Source: Gambelia wislizenii (taxonomy: Eukaryota; Chordata; Lepidosauria; Squamata; Crotaphytidae). Taken from it: a stretch of DNA of 64,000 nt. This document shows positions 35,836 to 46,980 of this stretch, piece after piece. Position 1 is the first letter of the stretch. Every line of letters starts with the position of its first letter. A model generated the notes under the pieces. It saw only the letters and a list, made by a program, of their open reading frames with translations. It had not been told where the DNA came from and ran no database searches. Location of the stretch: positions 82,432,492-82,496,491 of the forward strand of contig JAUMIR010000005.1 in NCBI GenBank assembly GCA_030847615.1, read 5' to 3'. The position numbers and the translations under genes were made by a program.

Positions 35836-35870
35836 CTGAAGATGGCAGCCACAGATGTAGCCAAAATGTC
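35836..35870 (+). ncRNA. Degenerate hammerhead-like motif in the PLE palindrome
   Basis: CTGAAGA (35836-35842) is followed by GGCAGCC-acagatg-tagcc (a weakened helix II) and AAAATGTC where a functional core would read GAAACGTC. The G of the GAAA box is lost. The mirrored site on the minus strand (about 32793-32755) keeps 'gcaggcgacatgtc' but has lost CUGANGA. Both look like decayed copies of the PLE ribozyme. Confidence 0.5.
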
Positions 35871-36016
35871 AGAAATAAACTATTCCAGAACACGGCCTCA
35901 CAGCCTGGGGGGGGGGGCAAGGAAAATCTAGAGAGAGCTTCAGATCAATTCTGTAGCTTCAAGCTGGCTGAAGGAGCCCTGGTCTTTCTACTTCTCTGTC
36001 ATGTTCCTCTAAGTGT

Positions 36017-36241
36017 TCATTTCCTGTGTATGGGTAATGGCTTCCTCCGTAGACACCTCCCTGGTGTGTTCACTTCCAGGATGGTCTTCTTCACTCTTTC
36101 CAAGAAAACCTCTTGCTCCCTAATATTCAGAAGACTAGATACCCTGTCCTCTAGATGTTTGACCTTCTCTTCCAGCAGGGCCACCAACTTGCACTTGCTG
36201 CAGATATAGCTCCCCACCTCCTCTGGCAAGAAGACAAACAT
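36017..36241 (-). pseudogene. CR1 ORF1 N-terminus (Cys-rich, coiled coil)
   Basis: 'GSYICSKCKLVALLEEKVKH' followed by 'LEDRVSSLLNIREQEVFLE' is the CxxC plus coiled-coil start of CR1 ORF1, with heptad-like Leu/Val spacing. The CR1 protein then continues through 35935 into the insertion and resumes at 32668. Overlapping frames upstream (to 36377) are shifted. Confidence 0.8.
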
Positions 36242-36835
36242 CCCACAGGCATTGCAGGTGACTGCAGCAGCTTCCCTCAGTGGCCATATTCAGTCTTCTT
36301 AAGTAGCCACTGAAAGAGAACTTTAGGCTTCCCTGTCCAAACTCCTCTAGTATCCTCCTCTTCCATCCAATGCCCATTGGCCTTGTTTCTCAGAAGAGCT
36401 CCTATATCCCTGTTATGTTAAAACTGTGCATGTCACAAGCAAGTTGCTGCTGATTTTCTAAGATTACCTGGAAAAATTGCAGCAGTAGTTATATAGAGCT
36501 ACTGGCTGCTAACTCCACCCCAGGCAGGTCAGCAGCTCAGCAGAAACTCTTCTCCCTCAGAAGAGAATTGTGCCTCTCCCTAAAAATCCCCTGCCAAACA
36601 GCCCTGTTGTCAACAACAACAACTTACCTTTATTTCAGCCAACAGGCCATTAGGCATCACAATATATATAAAACATATAAAATGTGTTAAAATAACATTA
36701 TAAACAAATATTCATGACATCCTCATACTGCGTACATATGTACATACATATATGCATATACCAGGTCACTTACAAATACATTAGGTGATACTAGTCCATA
36801 TGAGACAGGGACAAGATGGAAATTTATATGGGTAT

Positions 36836-37510
36836 TTAAAGAGCAATAGACAGGGCTGTTTGTTTTACATGGGTCATAGTGTTACGAGTTTTAACAGCAG
36901 AAAGGAGAAACTTAGCCACTGTTTCTGTTTTACTCTTCTCAGAATTGTTTAACAGATGCACCAGGTACCAATTGATTGGCCTACCTGGAAACTTATGCAA
37001 AAGGGGTGAAATTAATCTTAGCCTCTCATCTCTGTAAAAAATACAGGAAAACAGGACATGCTCTAGGCACTCAACACAATCTTCACCACAAGGGCAGACC
37101 CGTTCATGGTAGGGAGTTCCCTTAAAGCGGCCTTCTAGCAAGGCAGAGGGGATAACATTGAATCTTGCTTTAGTAAACACAGCCCGATATTTTGACATGG
37201 TCAGATTTTGTAAATAATGTGCCATCCTCTCAGAATTAAACTGCAATCCTAAACTAGTGGGAGAACAAGTGGTGCAGGCAGAGGATAAAGAATATTGTAT
37301 ATCAATATCATTTATACGGCGAACCAGAATCTGCTGCGCCCTAGGCAGATCATGTGTGATACGGAAGTTGTTTGAAAAGCCTACTCTCTGCAATTTTTCC
37401 TTGATATTTTTAGACCAAAGGGTAGTATAATTGTCTTTCATTACAAGGTGCAAATATCCTAACTCAGGGCCAGCATAGAAAAGTTTAAGCCAATACTTTA
37501 GAGCCCACAT
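36836..37510 (-). pseudogene. ORF2 C-terminal domain of the non-LTR element
   Basis: A 224-codon open segment downstream of the RT. It has 'YHERVCPCGEDCVECLEHVL' and 'FSCIFYRDERLRLI', a Cys/His-rich zinc-binding pattern (CPCG..C..CLEH..F.C) found at the C-terminus of several non-LTR families. It ends shortly before the 3' tail at 36612. No stop interrupts it. Confidence 0.75.
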
Positions 37511-37615
37511 CCAGGCAGTACATTCAACTGAATGATAACCTGCTTCAAGACGTAAAACAGCTGATGGAACACGATTGGGTACTCCAAATAATTTCTGAAG
37601 GTAGGTTGAAAGAAT

Positions 37616-39277
37616 CTATTCTAATGCTGAAGAAAAACCTAGGATCCAAATGGGTATGCCAAATAATAATTGTGGCAAGACCTTGGCCTGGAACACCCTG
37701 AGTGCTGCTGGTAAAAATTGGCCTCCCTTAGTGTAAAAAACCCAAACTGATGCCTTAGCACTGTTATTTGCTGACTGAATAGCAGTGGACGGCTGGGATA
37801 CCCAGCCACACGATGATTGGAATATTACTCCTAAATACTTGAAGTGTTTAACTTGCTCTAACTTTTGTCCGTTTATGACCCAATTGGACCAACTTTGATT
37901 CTTGGAGATAACCATGATTTTGGATTTACTATAATTGATGGTTAAGCAGTTTTCTTCACAGTACCCCCCTAAAGCTCTCAGCGTTTGTTTCAAACCTATT
38001 TTGGTAAATGAGAGAACTGCATCATCTGCATACAGCAATAAAGGAATACTAGCTGAGCCCAGTTTGGGTGGGTGATGGGATTCTAAGGTGATAAGGGCTG
38101 AAAGATCATTAAGATATAAGTTGAATAGCAAAGGTGCCAATATACAACCTGGACGCATACCCTTGTTAGCAGGAATTTATTTTGTGAGATTACCCTGGGT
38201 ACCACATCTCACTTGTATAGTCATGTTTCTATACAGATTCATAATAAACCATAATAATCTCCTGTCAATAGAAGAGGCGAGAAGCTTGATCCATAATCTC
38301 TCTCTTGGGATTAAATCAAAAGCTGATTTCAGATCAATGAATGCAGAGTATAAACCCTTACTTTGATAGTTAGAATATTTCTCAGGCAGGTGATTCAAGA
38401 CCAGGTAATGATCATAGGTTGACCTAGCCTTTCTGAAGCCAATTTGTTCATCGCTGATAATATTCTGATTCTCTATCCAATCAGAAAGACGGTTGTTGAG
38501 AAACTGGCCGTAGAGTTTACCCACAACAGAAAGTAAACTAATAGGATGGTAGTTGGATGGATCATTCTTAACTCCCTTCTTGTAAATAGGGATTATAATC
38601 GCTTTTGACCAGCTAGGAGGTATTCTGGCTGTCTGATTAATGAGGGTAAAAAGGGACGCAAGTAGAGCTGCCCACCATGAGATGTTTGCTTTCAAAAGCT
38701 CAGGTAAGATTAAATCAGGCCCTGGGGCTTTTCCAGTTTTAAGCTGAGTAATTAACATCTTTAATTCTTCTTGGGATACAGGGGGCCACTGGGGAGTGAC
38801 CAAGCAATTTAGAGGGGATGAGGTCAGCTCATTGGGGATAACAGAAACCTGATCCCCACTGTCTATACAATGTGGAAAAGTAATCCTCCCATACACTTAT
38901 GGGGATGTTACAAGGAGGAGAGCCACCAATGTTTCCTATCATCCCTGTAACTGTGCCCAGAAGAGCTTGGTGTTTTTTTGTAGGGAAAATTTTCTCAATG
39001 ATGCCCATTGCCTTTGAATTGCTTCTTTCTTTTTCCTTGCCAAGAGTGATTTATAACGTCTTCTGGTGGTGTAATAGGATTGAGGCAATGTCTGGCAATT
39101 ATCTCTCCTATATTGGATGTACTTATTCCTTAGGTGACTTCTAGCTTCAACACAGGTTTTATCAAACCAGGGGGCTGAACCTTTGTGCTTAAAATTTCTA
39201 GGCCTCCTCTCTATGCCCCTCAACGATGTTGCCAATGTCGTGAGGAGCTGAGAGTAAATCTCTAGGGCATCCTGCAC
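37616..39277 (-). pseudogene. Reverse transcriptase of the non-LTR element
   Basis: Frame 39277-38939 has 'GSAPWFDKTCVEARSHLRNK' before the RT. 38896-38177 (239 codons) has 'LKTGKAPGPDLILPELLKAN', 'YHPISLLSVVGKLYGQFLNN', 'DEQIGFRKARSTYDHYLVLN' and 'YSAFIDLKSAFDLIPRERLW' (motif A). 38158-37616 has 'MRPGCILAPLLFNLYLNDLS' (motif B) and 'IPLLLYADDAVLSF' (motif C, both Asp present), then 'FKYLGVIFQSSCGW'. Two frame changes separate otherwise well kept segments. Confidence 0.9.
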
Positions 39278-39596
39278 ATCTTGCGACTCAATGATCTGTT
39301 TTTTAAGCCCCAGACACTATGCTGAATTAAGGAGTACTGAAATCTCTCCATGGAGATTTTCTGTCCACCATAGCCTTTTCTGTCTAAGCACCATGTCTGA
39401 ATCAGTAAAATGAGGTTGTGTCTGGGAATGAATATTAGTGGAGATCTCAAAGGAGAGGGAGAGAGGAAGATGATCATTATCAAGCCTAGTACCCACAGAG
39501 AATCTAACTATAAAATTGACAAGGGCAACTGAAACTAAAGTGTAATCAATAGTACTGCTACGTTTTGCTGATATATATCTGTACTCACCACATGGG

Positions 39597-40201
39597 TCAA
39601 AAATTGAGCATTTTTAAAGCAAGGCGCTCAACCATCTGAACAAAGCATATGCCAGCATAATTGATCCCCCAATCTTTAGAGTGTCTATCAATATTCAAGA
39701 TACATTCCTCCACCTCTTCTAAACACCAAGCATGGGAAGAAACAAGGGCCTCATTGTTGTCGCCAATCCGGGGATTAAAACCCCCCATCAGAGCTAAAAG
39801 GCAGAGGGGAATTGTCCCTCTAATTTAACAATATAATTTTCCAATGTTTCCCACACCTTATTGTTGCAGTCCCTGCTGAGTTTTGGTGGAATATATACAT
39901 TTATCATCAATAAACAAAAAGTACCAAGATCAATTAAACAGGCTATAGCAATTGGTTCACAATGAGGCAGACACTTGATAACAACTTTAAACGCTGTAGA
40001 AATCAGGATAGCAAGTCCTGCACTAGGTCTTCCTTTGCCAGAAGGTGGAATAGCTGATAAATCCAATACAATGTATCCATTACAGTCTAGTTCAAATGTA
40101 CACCATGTCTCTTGAAGGAAGATCACATCAAACTCGTTGATGTAATCTATCACATCAAAATTGTTGATCTTAGAATTCCACCCAGCTATGTTCCAAGACA
40201 T
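39597..40201 (-). pseudogene. Endonuclease domain of the non-LTR element
   Basis: 'MSWNIAGWNSKINNFDVIDY' begins the ORF2 endonuclease, followed by 'FDVIFLQETW' (catalytic Glu) and 'GRPSAGLAILIS'. After a frame change at about 39790 comes 'MGGFNPRIGDN', where the normal motif is GDFN, so a conserved Asp is Gly. The enzyme would nick target DNA. Confidence 0.8.
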
Positions 40202-40333
40202 GCATATAAATAAACATTTTGTTGGTAAAAGTGCTTTTACATTATTGACGGCTAGGGCATCTGCATAAGAGCCACAAGATTGTACATTTTTAAGTGTTGC
40301 ACACTGATGCTTGTATTGTCAATCAGTTCTCTG

Positions 40334-42456
40334 TCACTGTTTCTGTTGACCCGCTTCATTATCAGATGCAGCCCCTTTCATCAAAATACACTCACTATCC
40401 TGAGTATCATCCCCAGATCTCTCAAGATCACTTGTTGGTACATCAGTGATGATGGTGAGTGGCTGTATATCCATATCAAGGGCTATTTGAGGAGAGTTAG
40501 AGATAATATTTGCCTCTGGGTTCTTCATCTCAAGCCAATCAGTGATCCTGTGATTCTTGTCCTTGGCTGTTGTTCTGATTCTCAGGTTGGAAGAATTTGT
40601 CAGTCTCTGTTTGTTCTTCCTCTGAAGGCTAAGTAAAATGGCTCTCAATGAAGTTAGCCTATCAATAATATTGGACTGAGCCACGGGGGGCAACATTTGA
40701 AATGTATTCATGAGAGACTCCTCCTCAACAGTGATTGGATCATTGAAAAGAAATGCCTGACCTTTTAATTTAGAGGATGCATGGACAATTTGTTCCTCGT
40801 GCCAGGAATGGTTTGAGCTGGGTACTGTATCTCCTAGGTCAATAAGATTATCATTCATGTTATCATTTATGTTACTATGAAGGACTAGTTTAGGGGCTGC
40901 GAATTTGAATATAGGCATTGGGGGAGCTTTATTCTGGAAAAATCAAGATATTAGGAGTCCTCTGTTTAGTAACTGGTTCCTTAGAAGAAATACTTTTCCG
41001 GCTGAGTATTCATTTGAAAAGGTCACAACAGCCCTCGCGTGTTTATAATTATAGAATAAGTATTCCACTTGAGCAATGTCATTGGGGGTGAGAGCCCCAC
41101 GACCATCAAATCCTAGGATATGTAAAAGGTGGTCCTTGCGCACTTTCTGAGGCACCATACCGACTGGCTTGGGGTAATTGCTAATAACCAGTTTACACTT
41201 CATTAATACAATGTTCCAATTATTATTAATATTGGAGATATCCTGAGGTATTAGAGGATCTATCGTTGGGGGAGGTTTCTTCTCAGGATGACTCAGGCCT
41301 TTCTGCAGGACTTTGTCCCAGGGGTCCTGGAAATTTAGTTCTTCAATGCCACAATGCAGAGGTTGTGTTGAAACCAACAGATTTTCAGTAGGCAGGTGTT
41401 TGTAATCAGAGTGAATTACCACTTTATCATTCAGCTCCTGAAATTTAATAGATTTCTTAATTTTATTATTTGTTGAATTAGACAGTTTTGAGGGATTTCT
41501 TTTATTGTGCTTTGATGTTGATCTTCTTTCTGATCTTAATTTCATGGCACAATTACTTTTCTTAGCTGACTTTGGCTTCTTTTGGCATAAAGATTGTTCT
41601 CTGGTGGAGGTTCCTTTTTATTGGTGCGCAGAGAGTTCTCATCTGAGACTAATAGCTTAGCTTCAAGTTCGGAATCTAACTTTACCAAGGATTCCGCAAT
41701 AATTGTTAGTAAAGCGTTGCATTCAGAGAGGAAGGACTTAATTGATTGTAGATCCTTATTTATACTGCTGACCTGTTTAGTGAGGTTTGAAAGTTTCTCC
41801 TCTTGCCATTCCTCCTGGGGTAATCTACATTGCTGCAAGCCACCCCCAGTTTTGTTTCCCTTCAAGATCTCTGAGGTAGTTCCATTTCTCCATGTTCTTA
41901 AATGATGAGAATTCTCAGTCTTGTTGTCGAAAGCTGAGTCGACCACAAAACTTATGTGACCCACATCATGAGGGTCAAACAGGATTTGTCTGTGATTCAG
42001 GGACCAATCAACAACAGAGCTAGAAGACAGTTCTGGGTCTGTATTTTTTATCACTACAGTTGGCGAAACATAAGGAGAGGTTTCCCTTTGCGATGTTCCA
42101 TGTTGTTGCATTACACCCTTACTCTCAGCCTTCTCAGCAGTAGCAATTTCAGCTGCCAAGTTTGTTCCACAGTCGTCTGGGGAAACACATAAAAATTGTT
42201 TACTGCTTAAAGTTCAATCAGCAACCAAGTCCAATGGTGATATGTAGTCTAAATCTTTTATTTCTTTTGTGTCTTTTGTTTTTATTCCTTTTGTATCTCT
42301 TGTATCTTTTGTATGTATATTTGATTTAACATCTGAAGAGAAGTAAGCAGTGATTTTGGCTTGTTTTCTTTTTTTACAGGGAAGAGTGTTTAACTCATTA
42401 GGATTTAAAGGAGTGAAACCAAGGTTTTTATATCCCTTTCTTGTCAAAACCACCAT
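40334..42456 (-). pseudogene. ORF1 of the non-LTR element, three breaks
   Basis: Four open segments. 42456-42214 and 42159-41542 share one frame, separated by a stop. They contain a Lys-rich N-terminus and a coiled-coil-like stretch ('KLSNLTKQVSSINKDLQSIK'). A new frame starts at 41545 with an ATG overlapping the TGA of the first (ATGA). It runs to 40943, and after one in-frame TGA continues as 40918-40334. The 41545-40943 part ends 'ARAVVTFSNEYSAGKVFLLR', which resembles an RNA-binding fold. The protein would package element RNA. The ATGA overlap is either an old frameshift or a real two-ORF arrangement. Confidence 0.65.
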
Positions 42457-43766
42457 TACGACTTTTAAATTTAGACTTAGATTTGAAGTTCAAGGAAAGC
42501 AGCTTCTTATGTTGGATTGATTCAGTCCCTTCCCTTTTCCCTGGCTGTATTTTTATTACCAGGAAGATCAAAAATCATACTATCCCTTTAACTGGTCTGA
42601 CTCAGCTATTCAGCTGTTCAGTTTCTTATTGCACTTGCAGCAGAATAATTAGTGAATTCCTTATGTAACAAATATATCTTATCTTACTTGTTGTTGTAAT
42701 AGTTTGTTGTAATATATTCCTCTTCAGTTTCTCAAAGGGCTCTATCACAGGAAGTATTGCTGTATCACAGAGAGTAAGTTAAAATATAAATTATAAACAG
42801 GGTGCCTCAAGAAGAGATATGCTGGAAACTCCTCTCAGCAGCAGGCGACTCCTAGTTCCAAGTTCCAGCTCTTTATACTTGAAACAGTGAGGTTAAAGCT
42901 GGAAAGTATTTATCTTTGGTTTACGGAGCAGCAGCAAACCCTCCTCAGCATGCCGCCACCATCTTTCCAACCGATTATACCATCCCCCCTGTTGTCCTCT
43001 TTCCTGTTTGCATGGCTACTGAACACACTGAGCTCCAGAGACTGAAGCTGCAGCTATAGAGAGAGTGAGCTACTGGCTACTAGCTTCTCCTCTGCCTCTG
43101 ACCTACTGACCTACTTTTTAGCTCCTCCCTCTTCCCTACTGACTTACTTTCCTTTCAGCAGTCTCTATGACTCACTTGCTCTCAAGAGAAGCAGCTCACC
43201 AAACAAATGCTAATGAGCTCCTCCCCCTGGCAAGCCTACACTCAGACCACACAAACAAACAGCTTTGACCCAAGCAAGCACACTAGCGTTAGCCCAACAA
43301 ACTCTCTGGGGCTGAAGAAGTTTAATTCAACAGCCACAAGCTTATCTGTCTCTTCCACTACACCCATGCCAAACACCCCTGTTGTCCTCTCTCCTGCTCG
43401 CCTCACTCTGGACACCAAGCTGAATTAATGCACTCGACTTGGCAATATGAGACGTGGGTAATGGCAGGACCTTTTAACCTGTGCATACTAAGGAGGAGAG
43501 TCTAAGCCCGAAAGTACAATTAAATGACCTTTATTTTTTAATAATATTTTTATTATTTTTTTAAAAAAATTAAAAGGCATACAATTTCTACATAAAACTT
43601 AACAAACATATATAACATATATAACAGTGATTCCCTCCACCGAGGGACTTCCCTTTACATTCATCCCTCTTTCCAAAAAACCATTGTCTCCATCTCAGGT
43701 TTGCTTCCTCTCCCCTTTATTAATACAAATTCTAAAAATTTACTCCATTTTTCACCAAAGACATTC

Positions 43767-44486
43767 TTATTTAGCCCTCCTTTTTTTCTTAACCATATTT
43801 GTTAATTTCTCATTTATAGCTATATTCCATACTTCATCATACCATTCTTCTATTTTGTATTCACCTTGAATTTTCCAAATTTTTTTTGCTATTATTAACC
43901 TTGCTGCTGTCAGCAGATTTGTTAGTAAATCCTTAACAATTTGAGATTCTTGTATTTTTTTACGGTATGATATTAATGCTATTTCAGGGCTTAAAGGTAT
44001 ATTTATCTCCAATATTTCACTTATTTCCTTCATTACTATTTTCCAAAAATTCTGCACATATTTACAATTCCACCACATATGAATATACGTTCCCAGTTCT
44101 TGGCATCCCCTCCAACACTGTGCTGAATACTTTTTATCTATTTGATTCATTCTTACTGGGGTTAAATACCATCTCCATATAATCTTATAGTAATTTTCTT
44201 TTATTCTTACTGATAATATTTTCAAATGTTGCATATTCCATATTTTTTCCCATTTAGACTTGTCTATTACAGTTGCTACATCTGTTTCCCAAACTTCTTT
44301 TAGATAATCTTGTACTTCGTTATCCATTAACATTTTATATATTTTGCTTGTAATACCTTTTATAATACTTTTCTCTTGAATAGCTTTTATAATCAATTCC
44401 TCAAATTTTGTACTTTTTCTACAGCTACCCTCCTTTAAACATTTTTTTGTCCATCTTTCTAACTGTATCAATTTAAACCATGTCAA
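43767..44486 (-). pseudogene. L1 ORF2 C-terminal segment (239 codons open)
   Basis: Contains 'YLKEVWETDVATVIDKSKWE', 'LSVRIKENYYKIIWRWYLTP', 'VRMNQIDKKYSAQCWRGCQE', 'LGTYIHMWWNCKYVQNFWK' and 'AARLIIAKKIWKIQ'. This is the Cys/His region at the end of L1 ORF2 (C-x3-C...H-x3-W-x-C). It is open to its natural stop at 43767. The rest of ORF2 upstream is in other frames (see 44742-45014). Confidence 0.88.
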
Positions 44487-44741
44487 TCCTTGCTCCTTTA
44501 ATATTTTTTTCCATATAATTTTTATTTTTCATTTTCCCCATCCATTCCTTCAACCTTATTATTTCTTGTCCTCCTAATTTTGCTTCCATTTCATTTCTTA
44601 AATTTGCTGGGTAACCTTCTAACAATATTACCGGCGTTAATGGAGATATTCCTGGAACTAATATTTTTTATATTTATTCCATATATCTAATATATTTTTA
44701 AAGAGACAGATTGTATTGTTTCCCTAAATTTCTTTTTTCAT

Positions 44742-45014
44742 TTACAAAAAAAAATTTCTTATTTTTAACTCTATCTCTTGTTTGTTTATTTCCATCCATT
44801 CCATTTCCTTCACTTCTGCAACACTATCAATAATATATCTCAATTGATCCACTACGTAATATAGCTTTAAATTAGGTAAGCCTAAACCTCCTTTTTTTTG
44901 GGATTTATACCATCTATTTTTATTAATTCTTGATTTTTTGCCTCCATTACAATAATTATTTATCATATATTGCCACTTTTTTAATTCCATCTCTGATACT
45001 TTAATAGGCAGCAT
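44742..45014 (-). pseudogene. L1 ORF2 fragment upstream of the C-terminus
   Basis: Contains 'MLPIKVSEMELKKWQYMINN' and 'RWYKSQKKGGLGLPNLKLYY', the GGLGLPNL block that follows the L1 RT. It is separated from the C-terminal segment by stops. Coding upstream is lost by 5' truncation at 45222. Confidence 0.85.
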
Positions 45015-45760
45015 TCTGAATAAAACATTTTTGGTAATATTTTCATTTTAACAAGTGCTATTCTTCCAAACCACGACAATTTGATTTTCCTATATTTCTC
45101 TATTCTTTTCTCCATATCTTTCCTTAACATAGTAAAAAAAATCCCTCTAGTTTTTCTAATTCTGCCACAATGTTTATTCCTAAGTATTTTATTTGCTCTT
45201 TTATTTTAATATATTTCTTAATAAATGACCTTTATTGGAAAATAATATTAACAGTTTTCACACAAACACTCAGGCTTCAGGTACTCATACAAGGCTAATG
45301 AATAAAGTAGGAAGTATTTGGATAGAGGAATAGAGTGAGGGGATGATGGATGATATGGCACTTGTCCTGTAGAGCAGAAGTTCCTACAGCAGAGTCTCAG
45401 AGTTGCGTCTGAGGGTCTAGCAGCAAACTGGCAGCATGGCTGTAGGAAGAGAATCTGTAGACAATTTGGTGGTGTTTTAGGGTGATATTTATATGAAATA
45501 AATTCCCTAAAGGGATGGGAGTTTTGAGTGTAATACAATGGTTCTCGGAGGCTCCCAGGCTAGAACAAAGGGTATTCTGGAAGAGATAATGATTGTTAAT
45601 GATCAATACTTTGGAATTGAATAGGAAACAGGCAGTGTCCATAGTGAGAGGGGAAAGGAGAGAAAAATCCCAATTATAAGCAATAAGGGTATCTGCCATC
45701 ACTGAGTGGATTAGTGATTGACTCACCTCCCTGTGTTAAATCTCACTTGAGAGTGTTTGT

Positions 45761-46980
45761 TTTTGGAAATTTCCACAGTCCCTTCCTTTGGTGCCTACAT
45801 GAATCCAGACTTATTTGGGGATCCCTGGTTTACCTGTAACCATGTGGATGGCCCAAGTTAGCAAAAGTATTTAATATATTCAAATATTCAATGTTCTAAG
45901 ATGGGGGCTGTCAGGGTATGTAACAAGACAGGAAAGCCACCAGTCACCACTGGGTATAAATATTTTCCATAATATACACAAACAATATAAAAAACACTGC
46001 TGGGTTGTGCAGGTCAGGTAAGACTTTAGAGATTGTAGCAATAGATGGGGAAAATATAGTGATCAAGTATATAATACCAGGACACTTGTCCTATGTAGTT
46101 TTAATAGAAATATAAACCCAACTTAACCCCCTCCCAGTCCTCTGCCACCAATTTCTTCTCTACTTTCTCTAGTAGCAGCATATCAGTTAATAGATACAGT
46201 GCAGAAGAATGCCCCCAGCAGTATTTTATATGAATGATGTTTCATTTATGCTTGCCATGTCTTTTATTTAAGGATACTTGTAAAAATATTTTTATAAACA
46301 TGCCACAAGTCATCATTCATCTTTGTTATATGGACAGGTAACCAGTGACTTGGCAGCACCTATATGATTTATTGGGGAAAGATTCTTGATGCCTGCGGCA
46401 CCAGTTTCTAGAACTTGTTTGAAGTTAAAGGAATCTCTTGCATATTTTTAAAAAAAATCTCACAAAAATAAATGTTCTTTGATTTAACTTGAGCAGAGAC
46501 CCCCATCTCTTCTCAATGGAACCACTACCTCTACAAATAGAATGAGAAACGTAAATCTGGTATTATTGAAAACAAATTCTATGATTTGATTTAAAATGTG
46601 CTTAAGGCTCTTTTTTTTCTCCCCAAGGAACAGATCTGTAGATTGAATTATTTCTCTATCTCATTTTATTTTCACCTACTATTTTTATATATGTGTTTGC
46701 CAATTTGTTGTGTGTTTTTATATCTTTACCCATTCTGTGCCAATGTTGATGAATTATGTATTGATGGATATTTGAGGTAGCAGGGTGACATTCATCAGCA
46801 TATGAAATACTATATGCTAAACATTTGTTTTGATACTGTGCATAATTTTAGTTGACTGAAACATACTTTTACTCAGGTGCCAATTTTTCATCTTCTTCAA
46901 ATTTCTTGTTATAGTTCAGGATATGTTTTATGAATCACAGAACTGGAAAAGATACTGGACACAATCTTGAAGAGCAGTGA
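45761..46980. other. Intergenic stretch, no gene recognised
   Basis: No motifs, long frames or repeat ends seen. Confidence 0.5.

Larger units (their letters stand above)
32669..35930. mobile_element. Palindromic Penelope terminal sequence inserted in CR1 ORF1
   Basis: The outer parts are reverse complements: 32701-32830 ('agattttccttg', 'ggctgtgaggccgtgttctgg', 'gggtaggagtgtgtggag') pairs with 35804-35929. Once the TA-flanked insert at 32831-35457 is removed, the pairing continues inward through TA/GT runs to arms 35553-35650 and 35670-35770, with a 19-nt spacer. The terminal sequence resembles the common squamate PLE end that carries a hammerhead motif. The left side extends to about 32669 ('tcaaaggctttcacagcc'). 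The original element was about 600-640 bp. Confidence 0.75.
36612..42986 (-). mobile_element. Near full-length non-LTR retrotransposon inside the CR1 5' region
   Basis: CCCTGTTGTC occurs at 36602-36611 and 42987-42996, a 10-bp TSD. The 3' end (left) is a (GTT)n tail, seen as caacaacaacaac. The 5' end carries 'ggaaagatggtggcggcatg'. ORF1 (42456-40334) and ORF2 with endonuclease and RT (40201-36836) fill it. Length 6.4 kb. Motifs put it outside CR1, L2 and L1. An I/Vingi-like group is possible, but I cannot fix the clade. Interrupted frames mean it is inactive. Confidence 0.85.
29102..43430 (-). mobile_element. Long CR1 LINE, interrupted twice
   Basis: The 3' end (29102-29165) has the CR1 signature: repeated 'tcatagaa' units and 'agggccatccagtccaacc'. 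Going upstream come RT (29437-31071), endonuclease (31329-32028), the ORF1 esterase region (32034-32473) and ORF1 N-terminus (36017-36241), then non-coding 5' sequence at 36378-36611 that resumes at 42987 to about 43430. A palindromic PLE end (about 32669-35930) and another non-LTR element (36612-42986) are inserted. Without them the CR1 is about 4.7 kb, close to full length. Confidence 0.85.
43536..45222 (-). mobile_element. L1 LINE, 5'-truncated, with 14-bp TSD
   Basis: AAATGACCTTTATT at 43522-43535 and 45223-45236 brackets 1,687 bp. The left side has a T-rich/A-tail region (minus-strand poly-A), and the interior has L1 ORF2 C-terminal coding. Confidence 0.9.
43430..45760 (-). repeat. LTR-like repeat split by an L1
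   Basis: Sequence on both sides of the L1 joins at AAATGACCTTTATT. On the minus strand it reads 'ccaataaaggtcattt', with an AATAAA signal. The segment 45238-45350 ('ggaaaataat', 'acaaggctaatgaataaag', 'gaagtatttggatagagg') recurs at 48316-48345 and 59130-59240. It has no coding. The pattern suggests a solo LTR, but its ends were not resolved. Confidence 0.5.

Noticed and set aside
45248..45726. Minus-strand 96- and 109-codon ORFs in the LTR-like repeat
   Set aside because: They overlap in different frames and have no retroviral or retrotransposon motif.
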